64,000 bases of DNA from Streptomyces sp. A 4/2 (GCF_940670765.1 NZ_CALNVW010000017.1:268770-332769), one strand, 5' to 3'; numbered from the stretch's first letter, positions 1-9,586 are shown. Notes: generated from the letters alone by a model not told the origin. Program-made: numbers and translations.

Positions 1-2
1 TG

Positions 3-938
3 CGGATTCTGTGCACGATCGCCGACACGATGAGCCTCGGCCGGACGGCCACCGTCCTGGGGTGCTCACAGCCCTCGGTCAGCAGCCAGCTGAAGCGCAT
101 CGAGCGGCTCATGGGCGAGGACCTCTTCGTCCGGGGCAGTGCGGGGGTGACACCGACGCGCTTCGGGGTCGAGGTGGTGGTGCAGGCCCGCGAGGTGGTG
201 GCGCTGGCGAACGCGATCGGGCGCCGGTCCACCGCGGAACGCCGCGAGACCGGTCGGGTGCTGCGGGTAGCCGCGACGAACACGCCCATCCTGCCGGGGC
301 TCCTGCAGCGGGCGCGCACCGTCCTGCCGGCGCTGACCACGCAGGTGAGCAGCGTGTACTCCTCGGCCGAGATCATCGGGCTGCTCGAGGACGACAAGCT
401 GGACGTCGCCGTCGCGGTCGACTATCCCGGACGGGATCTGGGGCATTCGGAAGCCGTGGCGCACCGCTGCATCGTCACCGAGCCCAGCTTCGTGGCCCTG
501 CCCGCCGCCCACCCGGCGAGCGGCCAACTGGACGTGCCGCTGCTCGATCTGGCCGGGGACGCATGGTTCATGACACCCGACGACGGTGCGGGCTGGCCCG
601 GTGTCTGCTACGACGCCTTCCAGGCGGCCGGCTTCAGACCCGCCACCGTGCACGAGTACCTCGGTGACCGGGACCAGTTGCAGCGGATGATCGCCGACGG
701 GCTGGGGATCTCCCTCGTCCAGGCGACGTGCAAGCCGAACCCGGGTGTGGTCGTCAAGCCGCTGACCGGCACACCGCTGTGGTGCCGCTATGTACTGGTG
801 TGGCACCGGGAGCGGGTGTCCGACGAGGTCACGGAGACGCTCTTCGGCGCGGCCCTGGCCGCCTACGAGGAACTCATCGCCCGGGCACCGCACTTCCGGG
901 CGTGGGCCGCCCGGCATTACGGGGCCCGGCGGAGCTAG
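3..938 (+). CDS. LysR-family transcriptional regulator, 5' end cut by the window edge
   Basis: The frame is open back to base 3, and the residues before the first internal ATG at 30 (RILCTIADT) already read as the start of a LysR winged helix-turn-helix, so the true start lies outside the window. The HTH (ATVLGCSQPSVSSQLKRIE) is followed by a substrate-binding domain of about 230 residues, ending at a TAG at 936-938. LysR proteins bind DNA as tetramers and respond to a small metabolite; the ligand cannot be read from the sequence. The gene converges on the collagenase gene across a strong hairpin, so any direct target is more likely the unseen gene upstream, although control of the neighbouring collagen genes is possible. 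Confidence 0.9.
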   Translation, partial: RILCTIADTMSLGRTATVLGCSQPSVSSQLKRIERLMGEDLFVRGSAGVTPTRFGVEVVVQAREVVALANAIGRRSTAERRETGRVLRVAATNTPILPGLLQRARTVLPALTTQVSSVYSSAEIIGLLEDDKLDVAVAVDYPGRDLGHSEAVAHRCIVTEPSFVALPAAHPASGQLDVPLLDLAGDAWFMTPDDGAGWPGVCYDAFQAAGFRPATVHEYLGDRDQLQRMIADGLGISLVQATCKPNPGVVVKPLTGTPLWCRYVLVWHRERVSDEVTETLFGAALAAYEELIARAPHFRAWAARHYGARRS

Positions 939-992
939 GGCTTCTCGTGTGGAGCACGCCGGGCTCGCGGGGCCGTACGCCATCGGCACGCG

Positions 993-1040
993 CCGAGGCC
1001 GTGGCCAGGCCGACCGGAGTCGACCGGGCCACGGCCTCGG
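993..1040. terminator. Bidirectional hairpin terminator between convergent LysR and collagenase genes
   Basis: CCGAGGCCGTGGCC at 993-1006 pairs perfectly with GGCCACGGCCTCGG at 1027-1040, a 14-bp GC-rich stem with a 20-nt loop. It lies between two convergent stop codons (938 and 1071). No U-tract follows, as is usual in Streptomyces. Confidence 0.75.
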
Positions 1041-1070
1041 GTCATTTCAGCGGTGTCGTTCAGGTGGGGA

Positions 1071-3392
1071 TCAGAACGACGTGGTGACGGTCACTCCGCT
1101 GAAGTCGGTCACCGCGTACAGGCTGATGTACCGGTAACCCGCCTCGGTGTTGTTGACGGTGATGCTCTCGGTGTTGTCGGAGTTGGTGGACTTCTCGGTG
1201 AAGGTGGACGGGCCGGCCCATGTCGTCGGGTCGTAGTAGAGGTCGGCATTGCCGCTGCCGCCGCTGGTGGTGACCTTCAGCGTGGTGGTGCCTGCCGGCA
1301 GCCACACCCACAGGTAGTCGGTGTCACCGGCGACCCGGGACTGGTTCGACCGGAAGCAGTTCTGACCCATCACCTGCGTGTTGGTGTCGGTGCAGGCCGT
1401 GGCCGAGCCGCCGCCGCCGCTGCCACCGCCCAGGGTGTCGAGCCAGGCGTCGAAATCGGCGTCGTAGCTGGTGCCGATGTTGTTGTAGACGGCGTAGGCA
1501 CCCTGGTAGTCCCCGGTCCGCATCTTGGCCAGCATGGCCTGGATCTGGTCCGGGTGCTTCTCGGTCATGTACCGGACGGCCAGGTAACCCCACGGGTAGG
1601 TGCGGGTCTCGTCGTCGATGGCGTAGGTGTTCTGGAAGAGCTGGCTGAGCTTGTAGGTGTGCTTGGCGGCCTCGGTCAGCGCGCCGTCGTCGGTGAGGTT
1701 GCGGTAGGAGTAGGAGACGTACTCCGCCTGACCCTCGATCCACCAGACGTCCGGGACGGTGATCTGGGTGCCGAAGTCGCCCTTCATGTCGTAGATGGAC
1801 TGCTGGACGTGCGCGAACTCATGGTTGAGGTTCCACGCGTTGGCCGTGAACCCGTTGTCGGTCGGCCACTGGTAGAGGATGGAGTAGGCGATGTTGCCGG
1901 GGTCGGTCGGCGTGCCGGTCAGCGTCTCGCCACCGTTGTTGGTGTCGTTGCCGAAGATCGCCCACGAGTAGGTCGTGTAGTCGGTCCTGCTCCCGAAGAT
2001 GACCATCTTCAGGTTGAAGTACTCACCGGGGATGGGCGTGGTGGTCTTGACTTGATTCTGGTAGAACGCAACCTCGTTCGACAGGCTCGTGCAGACGTCG
2101 GTCTGCTCCTTCGCCGTCAGCGCCTGCGCCATGATGGTGAAGTTGCTGCAGGCGTTGTTGATCGGCAGCGCGGCCGAGGTGAGCTGCTTCGTCAGGTCGC
2201 AGACGCCGTAGTAGGAGCACTGGTCGGGGTCCCCGACGGTGGCCCGGTAGGCGACGTGCACCCACAGGTTGTCCGTGGCACCGGTGATGGACGAGCCGTC
2301 CAGCAGACCCTTGATGAGCGGGCGGATCTTGCTCTGCAGGGCGGGTATCTGGATCAGGTTGCCCAGGTCGTTGCCTGCGTTCGAGTCGAGGACGTCGTTG
2401 TCCCCGCCGAGCAGGTCGCGGTGGTTGAGGGTGAAGTTGTAGAGCGTGTCGGCAATAGCAGGTTTCGCGGTGATCGCGGTGACGAAGTCCGACAGCGACG
2501 GGCCGCGCCACAGCGGGGTGTAGATCGCGTTCAGCGCCCGGTCCATCTCCGGGACGGCGTCCCACGAACTGCTGGTGTAGGCGTTGAGGTAGCGGCCGTA
2601 GACGTCCAGGTAGTCCCCCTGCACCTGGGCGCTGTCGGTGAGGACGAACGCCTGCTCCAGCACACTGCCGTTGCCCGCGCTGACGTCGTTCGCGTGACTG
2701 CTGGCGAACAGCGCGTTGAACCCGTTCTCGATGGCGCTGCGGAGCGTGGAGTCGTACGTGCCGACGTCCTGGGGGTCGCCGTACTGCACGTAGTAGCCGG
2801 CCCGCATGAAGTACATCAGCTCGTACAGACCGCCGGAGTCGTCACCGGTGTAGGAGCCTGCCGCGTCGGCGACGCCGTTCGCCACCGCGAGCATCTGGGA
2901 CTGGTTGAACACGGCGTGCGCGTCCGAACCCGTCAGGTTGAACAGCGGGTTGATGCAGGAGCTCCAGTCCACCGTCTTGATGTACGACACCAGGTCGCTG
3001 CCGGACCGGCCCGAGAAGTCCGACGTGGTGCACGACGTGACGGCGGAAGACCGGGCGGCACCCGCCGCGTTGCGTGCCGCGTGTGCGGACAGGTGCGGCT
3101 TGGACGGCTTGGCCGAACCCAGGCCGGCCGGCGCCCCGCGCAGTTTCGCGGGTAACGGCTTGGCGCTGGTGGCGACGGCTTGCGACTGACCGGTCTCGGC
3201 TCCGGTCGGCGTGACTTTCCCGTGCTGTTGGGCAGCCCGCACGGCCGCCGAGGGTACCGACACGGCCGGTGGCGAGGCATGCCCCGTGCTGCTGGTCACC
3301 GCGGCTGCCTGAGTGCTCATCAGGCCGGCAACGAGCCCTCCGGCCGCCAGAGCGGCGGCCAGAACCCTGGGCAGGATTGGTCGACAGTGCAT
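1071..3392 (-). CDS. Secreted M9-family collagenase (zinc metalloprotease)
   Basis: A 773-residue secreted protein of the bacterial collagenase family M9. The start chosen is the ATG at 3392, preceded by GGAG and opening a clear signal peptide (RPILPRVLAAALAAGGLVAGL, cleavage near AAA). An upstream in-frame start would add 43 residues with no signal character. Next come a Pro/Ala-rich propeptide, the M9 N-terminal activator region (about 110-360) and the catalytic region. There HEFAH (His524, Glu525, His528) gives the zinc site and the IEGQAEY segment around Glu553-557 supplies the third ligand. After a Gly-Ser linker, about 100 C-terminal residues resemble a pre-peptidase C-terminal (PPC) domain, which often binds substrate. 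Expected role is extracellular cleavage of collagen or gelatin. It is divergent from the proline racemase-family gene. Confidence 0.93.
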   Translation of the reverse strand: MHCRPILPRVLAAALAAGGLVAGLMSTQAAAVTSSTGHASPPAVSVPSAAVRAAQQHGKVTPTGAETGQSQAVATSAKPLPAKLRGAPAGLGSAKPSKPHLSAHAARNAAGAARSSAVTSCTTSDFSGRSGSDLVSYIKTVDWSSCINPLFNLTGSDAHAVFNQSQMLAVANGVADAAGSYTGDDSGGLYELMYFMRAGYYVQYGDPQDVGTYDSTLRSAIENGFNALFASSHANDVSAGNGSVLEQAFVLTDSAQVQGDYLDVYGRYLNAYTSSSWDAVPEMDRALNAIYTPLWRGPSLSDFVTAITAKPAIADTLYNFTLNHRDLLGGDNDVLDSNAGNDLGNLIQIPALQSKIRPLIKGLLDGSSITGATDNLWVHVAYRATVGDPDQCSYYGVCDLTKQLTSAALPINNACSNFTIMAQALTAKEQTDVCTSLSNEVAFYQNQVKTTTPIPGEYFNLKMVIFGSRTDYTTYSWAIFGNDTNNGGETLTGTPTDPGNIAYSILYQWPTDNGFTANAWNLNHEFAHVQQSIYDMKGDFGTQITVPDVWWIEGQAEYVSYSYRNLTDDGALTEAAKHTYKLSQLFQNTYAIDDETRTYPWGYLAVRYMTEKHPDQIQAMLAKMRTGDYQGAYAVYNNIGTSYDADFDAWLDTLGGGSGGGGSATACTDTNTQVMGQNCFRSNQSRVAGDTDYLWVWLPAGTTTLKVTTSGGSGNADLYYDPTTWAGPSTFTEKSTNSDNTESITVNNTEAGYRYISLYAVTDFSGVTVTTSF

Positions 3393-3557
3393 CGCATCTC
3401 CAGTGGGGGGAATGAAGGGGAAGCCACCCGAGGAAGCGGGCGGCGGTATGTAACATTGCACTGGGTGACGTCGTGGGCAATACTCCGGGACCCAGCACTG
3501 TTTCCAGTTGCCCCATAACACCGACGCGCAGGGTGTCGACGTCTACCTGGAAGTGAG
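3393..3557. promoter_or_regulatory. Divergent promoter region between collagenase and racemase-family genes
   Basis: A 165-bp spacer separates the divergent starts at 3392 and 3558 and must hold both promoters. It is less GC-rich around 3450-3465 (TGTAACATTGCAC), where a promoter could lie, and it carries a partial inverted repeat (CACTGGGT and ACCCAGCACTG). I could not assign -35 and -10 boxes with confidence. Confidence 0.4.
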
Positions 3558-4607
3558 ATGCGGATGACGAGGACTCAGCCGATCGAGACGATCGACTGGC
3601 ACACCGGCGGCGAACCGTTCCGGATCGTCGTGGACGGCCCGGCCGAGGTGACGGGTGAGGGACCGACCGTTGCCGAGCGCAGGGTCGTCGCGACGCGAAG
3701 TGAGGACGTGCAGTGGGTCCGGGCGCTGCTGTGCGGCGAACCGCGCGGCCACGCGGGCATGTACGGCGGATTCCTGGTTCCGCCCGACGACGCCGGCGCC
3801 CACCTCGGTGTCCTCTTCTGGCACAACGACGGGTTCTCCACGGCGTGCGGGCACGGAACGATCGCCCTGGGCGCATGGGCCGTCGCCTCGGGCCGGGTCC
3901 CGGCACCTGCCGACGGCCTGACCGACGTCGTGATCGACGTCCCGTCCGGGCGCGTCACGGCGCGCGTCCGGACCAGAAAGGGGCAGGTCCAGGACGTCAC
4001 GTTCACCAACGTGCCCGCCTACGTCCACGCGCACGGCGTCGACGTGCCGACCTCCCGCGGGAAGGTCACCGTCGACATCGCGTTCGGCGGCGCGATGTAC
4101 GCGGTGGTACCGGCCGCGTCCGTCGGGCTGCGCGTCCGGCCGCAGGACGTCGCCCAACTCACCGCCGCCGGGCGGGAGATCCGCGACACGCTGAACGCCG
4201 CCCGCGCCGCCGAGCACCCTCTCGACCCGCGGCTGTCCGGGATCTACGGGACCATCTTCACCGAGGAGACCGGGCCCACCGAACTGCGGGCCGACGGCAG
4301 TCGGCTGGTGCAGCAGCGCAACATCACGGTGTTCGCGGACGGCCAGGTCGACCGGTCCCCGTGCGGTTCCGGCACGTCGGCCAGGATCGCGGTCCTGGCC
4401 GACGCCGGACAGCTGCGCCGGGGCGACGAGTTGCGGCACGAGTCCGTGGTGGGCTCGGTGTTCCACGCCCGGATCACCGAGCAGACCGCGGTCCACGGGA
4501 TCCCGGCGGTCGTCACGGCGGTGACGGGCACCGCACACGCGGTCGGCACATGCCGCTTCACCGTCGATCCGCGCGACGCGCTCCTGCCCGGATTCGTGCT
4601 GCGATGA
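3558..4607 (+). CDS. Proline racemase / 4-hydroxyproline 2-epimerase family protein
   Basis: A 349-residue cytoplasmic enzyme of the proline racemase family, cofactor-independent enzymes that act by a two-base mechanism. Both catalytic cysteines are present: Cys97 in TACGHG and Cys269 in SPCGSGTS. The Cys/Cys pair fits proline racemase or 4-hydroxyproline 2-epimerase, and argues against trans-3-hydroxyproline dehydratase, where the second Cys is replaced. ATG 3558 follows GGAAGTGAG; a second in-frame ATG at 3564 has better spacing. Neighbours are a collagenase and an M24 prolyl aminopeptidase, so hydroxyproline released from collagen is the most attractive substrate. That substrate assignment is inference from context. 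Confidence 0.88.
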   Translation: MRMTRTQPIETIDWHTGGEPFRIVVDGPAEVTGEGPTVAERRVVATRSEDVQWVRALLCGEPRGHAGMYGGFLVPPDDAGAHLGVLFWHNDGFSTACGHGTIALGAWAVASGRVPAPADGLTDVVIDVPSGRVTARVRTRKGQVQDVTFTNVPAYVHAHGVDVPTSRGKVTVDIAFGGAMYAVVPAASVGLRVRPQDVAQLTAAGREIRDTLNAARAAEHPLDPRLSGIYGTIFTEETGPTELRADGSRLVQQRNITVFADGQVDRSPCGSGTSARIAVLADAGQLRRGDELRHESVVGSVFHARITEQTAVHGIPAVVTAVTGTAHAVGTCRFTVDPRDALLPGFVLR

Positions 4608-4856
4608 CCGAACTCCTCGATGTGGAGCGGGTCTTCGCCCTGGGGCCGGTCGCCGCCGCCCGGACCGGCCGGGACGGGCTAGGGCAGACCTGGTGGTCGC
4701 CGTCGTGGCGTACCAGCGGGGAGAGATGTACCGGCGGGGAGAGGCGTACCGGCAGGCGGCGCGGGCGGAGTGACATCCCCTGTGCGACACCCCTGTTTCC
4801 GTACCATGTGAAATAGTACTGTCGCCGCACAGGGTTCCCGACGGACGGAGCACACG

Positions 4857-6299
4857 GTGGCGCGAGACGACATACAGCCGCGTGAGGGCGCGAGCCACGA
4901 CCGCGCGGCGCCGCCAACGCTGGCGGAGTGCTTCACACGAGGGTGGGCCGAGGCGGCTCCCGCGGTGCCGGTACTGCCCGGAGCGGCGTACGCGGCCAGA
5001 CGTCGCACGCTGTTGTCCGCACGCTTCCCTGGGGAGCGAATCGTGGTCCCGGCCGGCGGCCTCAAGGTCCGGAGCAACGACTTCGACTACACCTTCCGTC
5101 CGCACTCCGCGTACCTCCACCTCACCGCGGACGAGGGCGCCGGCGTCGCCCCGGACAGCGTCCTCGTCCTGGAGCCGACGGGCACCGGCCACGACGCCAT
5201 GGTGTTCACCCGGCCGCGCTCCCCGCGCGACGGCGGGCCGAACGGCACCGAGTTCTACCGCGACCGCCGCTACGGCGAGTTCTGGACCGGCCGGCGCCGC
5301 ACCCTGGCGGAGACCTCCGACGCCCTGGGCCTCACGGCTCTCCCCCGCGACGACCTCGCACGCGCCCTCGCCCCGGACGTGCCGACCCGGGTGGTGCGCG
5401 GCCAGGACCCGGTGGTCGACGCGGCGGCGCCGCCGGCCGCCGGGGCCGAGTCCGAACTCCTCGCATACCTCTCGGAGTTGCGGCTGGTCAAGGACGAGTG
5501 GGAGGTCGAGCAGATGCGCGCGGCCGTGGATCACACCGTGGCCGCCTTCCACGACGTGGCGGGCGAACTGCCCACCGCGATGCGGCTCGCGCGCGGCGAG
5601 CGCTGGATCGAGGGCACGTTCAACCGGCGGGCCCGGCTGGAGGGTTACGGCCTCGGCTTCGAGACGATCGCGGCGGCCGGCGCGCACGCGTGCGTCCTGC
5701 ACTGGATGCGCAACGACGGTCCTGTCCGCGACGGCGAACTCCTCCTGCTGGACGCCGGCGTGGAGACCGACACCTGCTACACCGGTGACGTGACCCGTAC
5801 CCTGCCGGTCGGCGGGCGCTTCACCGATACGCAGCGGCAGGTGTACGACCTGGTGTACGCGGCCCAGTCGGCGGGCATCGCCGCGCTGCGGCCCGGCGCA
5901 CGGTTCGGCGACTTCCACGACGCCGCGGCGCGCGTCATCGCCGAGGGCCTGGACGCCTGGGGCCTGCGCCCGGGCGGCGCCGGCCCCCACGACCGGTCCC
6001 TGTACGGCCGCTACACCGTCTGCGGCACCGGGCACATGCTGGGCCTGGACTGCCACGACTGCGCCGACGCCCGCAACAGCGCCTACCTGCAGGGTGTCCT
6101 GGAGCCGGGCCACGTCCTGACCGTCGAGCCCGGCCTGTACTTCCAGCCCGACGACCTGACGATCCCCGCCCACCTGCGCGGCATCGGCGTGCGGATCGAG
6201 GACGACTTCCTCATCACCGCGGACGGCGCCGTCTGCCTGTCGTCGGGGCTGCCGCGTGCCGCCGACGACGTCGAGGCGTGGGTGACCGCCGCCCGCTGA
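4857..6299 (+). CDS. M24-family Xaa-Pro aminopeptidase
   Basis: A 480-residue aminopeptidase P-type enzyme that removes the N-terminal residue before proline. The N-terminal creatinase-like domain (about 25-180) is followed by the pita-bread metallopeptidase fold. All five metal ligands are visible: Asp299 (LLDAGVETD), Asp311 (TGDVTRT), His393 (GTGHML), Glu424 (TVEPG) and Glu448 (RIEDD). The start is GTG 4857, seven bases after GGAG. The 249-bp spacer from the racemase-family gene contains short GTACC-GGGGAGAG direct repeats and no obvious gene, so it may have its own promoter. It would complete a path from collagen peptides to free imino acids. No signal peptide was seen, so it is expected to be intracellular. 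Confidence 0.93.
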   Translation: MARDDIQPREGASHDRAAPPTLAECFTRGWAEAAPAVPVLPGAAYAARRRTLLSARFPGERIVVPAGGLKVRSNDFDYTFRPHSAYLHLTADEGAGVAPDSVLVLEPTGTGHDAMVFTRPRSPRDGGPNGTEFYRDRRYGEFWTGRRRTLAETSDALGLTALPRDDLARALAPDVPTRVVRGQDPVVDAAAPPAAGAESELLAYLSELRLVKDEWEVEQMRAAVDHTVAAFHDVAGELPTAMRLARGERWIEGTFNRRARLEGYGLGFETIAAAGAHACVLHWMRNDGPVRDGELLLLDAGVETDTCYTGDVTRTLPVGGRFTDTQRQVYDLVYAAQSAGIAALRPGARFGDFHDAAARVIAEGLDAWGLRPGGAGPHDRSLYGRYTVCGTGHMLGLDCHDCADARNSAYLQGVLEPGHVLTVEPGLYFQPDDLTIPAHLRGIGVRIEDDFLITADGAVCLSSGLPRAADDVEAWVTAAR

Positions 6300-6369
6300 T
6301 GCCCTTCGGGGATTCCGGTCGAGCCCCCATGACGGGCACTCAGCGCGCCTGCGAGAGCGCCGAGTTCCG

Positions 6370-6533
6370 TCATCCGGGCGCTTCCCGGCAGCCGAGTTCG
6401 TCGAGTTGTGCCGGCCTTCCGGAGCGTGCGTAGGTGCCGGGCTCCACGTCCGCCGGGACGGTCACCGTGCAGGCCGTCGTCACCTCGGAGAACCGGCTCC
6501 GGCTGTCGAACCGGTAGCCGCCGGCGGATGGTG
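6370..6533 (-). other. Coding-like tail in a shifted frame downstream of the GH3 gene
   Basis: The GH3 reading frame ends at 6480, but an overlapping minus-strand frame stays open from about 6533 to a TGA at 6370. It reads protein-like text such as RFDSRSRFSEVTTACTVTV and VPADVEPGTY. It has no start codon or ribosome site of its own. It may be the original GH3 C-terminus displaced by a frameshift, a remnant of another gene, or chance reading in GC-rich DNA. Confidence 0.3.
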
Positions 6534-9314
6534 GACCGTGATCGCCGCTGACCCCGTCACCCCGTTCACCGTGACCCGGATCGTCGCGACGCCTGAACCG
6601 ACCGTGGTCACCAGACCGTTGTGGTTCACCGTCGCCACCGACGCATCACTGGTGGAGTAACGCACCTTCGCCTTCGACCGGTCCACGAACGACCCATCGC
6701 TGTTCGCCGCCTCCACCACACCGTCCGCCGTCACGGACATGTTCCGGTCCAGCTGCTGCGCCGGGTCGGTGTCGTCCTTGATCCACTGATTCTTTCCGGC
6801 CAGATCGATCGTGTCACCCGCCGTGAAGTTCACCGCCTCGGGCTGCACCGTGACGTGCTGCACCTCGGGGGTGAGAGCCCCGGTGACGGAGACGTCGGCC
6901 GATGAGGTGATGTGCGACGCGCTGGTCCCGACCTGGAACTGGTAAGTCCCGTCGTAGACCACCGACTTCATCGCCGTGGAGTCCCAGAACGCCAGGTCCG
7001 CGATCTTCACGGGCAGCGTGATCTGCTGCCTTTCGCCGGGGGCCAGCACCCGCGTCTTCCGGAACCCGGCCAGGCGCTTGGCCGGCAGCGGCACGGCGGT
7101 CGCTCCGGCGGGGGCGGTGACATGCGGAGTCGCCGCGTACAGCTGCGCCACGGCCGCGCCGGGCACGGAGCCCTTGTTGCGCACCGTGAAACGCACATCG
7201 ACCGTGCCGTCGGCCGTGACGGACCTCTTGTCGACCGTGGCCGGCGAGTAGGCGAAGTCGGTGTAGCTGAGGCCGTAGCCGAACGGGTAGGTCGGGGTGC
7301 CGGTGAAGTACTGGTAGGTGCGCCCGAGCCCGCCGGTCGCCGCCGGGTCCAGCCCGTAGTTGTCCATGGCGGGCAGTTGGGACTCGTCCTTGTACCAGGT
7401 GAAGTCCAGGTGGCCCGACGGGTTCTGCTTGCCGAACATCACGTCGGCCAGGGCCGTGCCCTGGGCCTGGCCGTTGTAGCCGCTGAACAGGATCGCCGGG
7501 AACTTCCCCTGCACATCGTCGATCTTCACCGGACCGGCGGACTGGATCGCCAGCGCCGTCCGCGGATTGCCCAACGCCGACACCTGGTTGATCAGCGAGG
7601 TGTAGTTACCCGGCATGGCCAGGGACGTGAGGTCATGGTTCTCGCCCGCGTTGTCCGTGTTCATGCCGACGAACGGCACCACCAGGTCGGCGTTCCTGAT
7701 CGCGGCCCGCGTCGAGGCGCTCAGCGTGGCCGGCGAGGTGGCGGTGCTGGAGGTGCCGGCCGCGTCGAACAGAATGTTCGCGTGCGGATTCGCCGCCTTG
7801 ATCGCCTTGGTCAGACCCTGTACCGCATTGGTCTGATGGGTCGGAACATTCCAGTAGTCGCCGTAGGTCATCTTGTCGGCCATGTCGCCCAGGATCACGA
7901 CGTTGTTCAACTTTGCCGGATCGGCCGGCAGCAGCGGCTTCGAGGATCCGGCGACATGGTCGTTCTTCAGCAGCACCAGGTCGTTGGCCGCCACCTTCTC
8001 CGCGAGCGCCTGGTGCTCCGGGCTCTCGATGTTCGCCTTGGTGGCCGAGGTGTAGGGGACACTGCTCGCCGGGTCGAATTCACCGGTCGACATGCGCATG
8101 GTGAAGGTCCGGGTCAGTGCGGTGTCGATGACGCCTTCGCTGAGGATCCCGGCGTCGATGGCCGCTCGCAGGTTGGCCGCCGAGTTCTCGAAGCCGTAGC
8201 AGTTCAGGTAGGAGCCCGCACGCAGCGCGTACGCCTCGGCTCCGGCCTGCGCCGAGATCTTGGCCCCGGTACTGGTGTTCGTCCAGGTGGAGTTGTCCCC
8301 CAGGCCGTCGGTCGTCCAGCCCGGCGGCGCCCAGTTGTGTCCGGCGACAGCGGAGTCGGCGGTGGGCAGGTCGTAGACGGTGGCCACCGCGCCGCAGTCT
8401 CCGGTGGTGTAGCCGGAGAATCCGTAGGTGCGCTGCGCGATCTGGTTGGCCGTGTAGGTGTTCGCCACCGCCGGAGTGCCGTTGACCGCGTTGTAGGAGG
8501 TCATCAGACCCGCGACGTGGGAGTTCCCGATCAGGCTCTTGAACTGCGCGGTGTAGTAGTCGCGGATGTCGGCATCGGTGGCCGCCGAGTTGGCGGCCTT
8601 GCGCATGTCCTCGACGTTGTTGAGCGCGAAGTGCTTCGCGGTGGCGGCGACCTTCAGATAGCCGTTCGCGGACTGCCCGGTCTCCGTGTTGCCCTGATAC
8701 CCGTTGACGAATGCCCCAGCCATCTGCGCCACCAGGTAGGGGTCCTCGCCGAAGCCCTCGTCGTTGCGGCCCCAGCGCGGGTCCCGGTCCATGTTGACCG
8801 TCGGCGCCCAGAACGTCAGCGAACCGTAGTCGGTCTTCGACCCGCCGATATTGTTGGGGGCGACGCCGAAGAGGCTCTTGTCGAGATACCCGCGGACCTC
8901 GTCGGAGATCGCGGTGGTCTCCTGGTACATCAGGTCCTTGTCCCAGGTCATCGTCGCCGCGATGCCCGCGGGGAAGGCCGTCGCGGGGGGATGGTCCGAG
9001 CCCGCGGGGTTGTTGAACCCGGCGCCCATGTAGTTGATCCCGTGCGCGCCCTCGCTCCAGTAGGTGTAGTCCTGCACCCCCAGACGCGGGATCGCCGGCG
9101 CGGTGTTGGTATTCAACTGATCCGCCTTCTCCCCGAAGTTCATCCGCGACACGAGGTCGGCCGCGCGGGCCTCGAAGGAGTAGTGGGTGTCCAGGTAGAC
9201 CGGCCTGGGGGCAGTTGCTGCCGGTCTTGAGAAACCGGCCAGGCTGGTCACGCACACCATCGACGACAGCACGGCGAGGAGGACTCGCCGTCGCGGGGCG
9301 CTGCGCTGTTTCAT
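6480..9314 (-). CDS. Secreted glycoside hydrolase family 3 enzyme with Ig-like C-terminal domain
   Basis: A 944-residue secreted GH3 enzyme (beta-glucosidase/beta-xylosidase class). ATG 9314 follows GGAG and opens a signal peptide (about residues 1-34). The GH3 N-terminal barrel runs from about 45 to 390 and includes DPRWGRNDEG, the KHF motif (Lys227-His228) and a TTGDCGAV segment where Asp306 is the expected nucleophile, although the usual S-D-W context is changed. The GH3 C-terminal domain (about 420-640), a fibronectin III-like domain (about 690-770) and a BIG2-type Ig-like domain with YSTSDASVATV and VTVNGVTGSAAITV follow. The last about 16 residues (PPAATGSTAGAGSPR) look low-complexity and may result from a late frame change. 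The exact sugar specificity is not readable. Confidence 0.9.
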   Translation of the reverse strand: MKQRSAPRRRVLLAVLSSMVCVTSLAGFSRPAATAPRPVYLDTHYSFEARAADLVSRMNFGEKADQLNTNTAPAIPRLGVQDYTYWSEGAHGINYMGAGFNNPAGSDHPPATAFPAGIAATMTWDKDLMYQETTAISDEVRGYLDKSLFGVAPNNIGGSKTDYGSLTFWAPTVNMDRDPRWGRNDEGFGEDPYLVAQMAGAFVNGYQGNTETGQSANGYLKVAATAKHFALNNVEDMRKAANSAATDADIRDYYTAQFKSLIGNSHVAGLMTSYNAVNGTPAVANTYTANQIAQRTYGFSGYTTGDCGAVATVYDLPTADSAVAGHNWAPPGWTTDGLGDNSTWTNTSTGAKISAQAGAEAYALRAGSYLNCYGFENSAANLRAAIDAGILSEGVIDTALTRTFTMRMSTGEFDPASSVPYTSATKANIESPEHQALAEKVAANDLVLLKNDHVAGSSKPLLPADPAKLNNVVILGDMADKMTYGDYWNVPTHQTNAVQGLTKAIKAANPHANILFDAAGTSSTATSPATLSASTRAAIRNADLVVPFVGMNTDNAGENHDLTSLAMPGNYTSLINQVSALGNPRTALAIQSAGPVKIDDVQGKFPAILFSGYNGQAQGTALADVMFGKQNPSGHLDFTWYKDESQLPAMDNYGLDPAATGGLGRTYQYFTGTPTYPFGYGLSYTDFAYSPATVDKRSVTADGTVDVRFTVRNKGSVPGAAVAQLYAATPHVTAPAGATAVPLPAKRLAGFRKTRVLAPGERQQITLPVKIADLAFWDSTAMKSVVYDGTYQFQVGTSASHITSSADVSVTGALTPEVQHVTVQPEAVNFTAGDTIDLAGKNQWIKDDTDPAQQLDRNMSVTADGVVEAANSDGSFVDRSKAKVRYSTSDASVATVNHNGLVTTVGSGVATIRVTVNGVTGSAAITVHHPPAATGSTAGAGSPR

Positions 9315-9586
9315 CTGACTCCTTCGTCACGGGGCTGATGAGGCACCGGGCGCCGAGGGCGCTGTCGTCCTGGCTTCGCGGATCAGGCCCGCCACCACGG
9401 TGGATCAACTCCCGTGCACGAACAGGGGCGTGGGATCTGGAACTCCGCGGTATGCGCACAACGCCGGTACAGGTGGACCAAGGGCGGATTTGTACACTGC
9501 CATGACAAAATACGGGCGCGCTCATCGGTGGTCAAGGAGTCGGCTGGAGTGCCGCATGCGGGTGGCCCGCTTCTCCGTCGAGCCCG

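Noticed and set aside
1053..3155. A 700-codon open frame on the plus strand opposite the collagenase gene
   Set aside because: Val/Arg/Gly-rich text without domains; antisense shadow of a gene with HEFAH and a signal peptide.
3543..6173. An 876-codon open frame on the minus strand opposite racemase and M24 genes
   Set aside because: No ribosome site or protein motif, and both opposite-strand genes have complete active sites.
6912..9230. A 772-codon open frame opposite the GH3 gene
   Set aside because: Composition bias from high-GC third positions; no recognisable domain.
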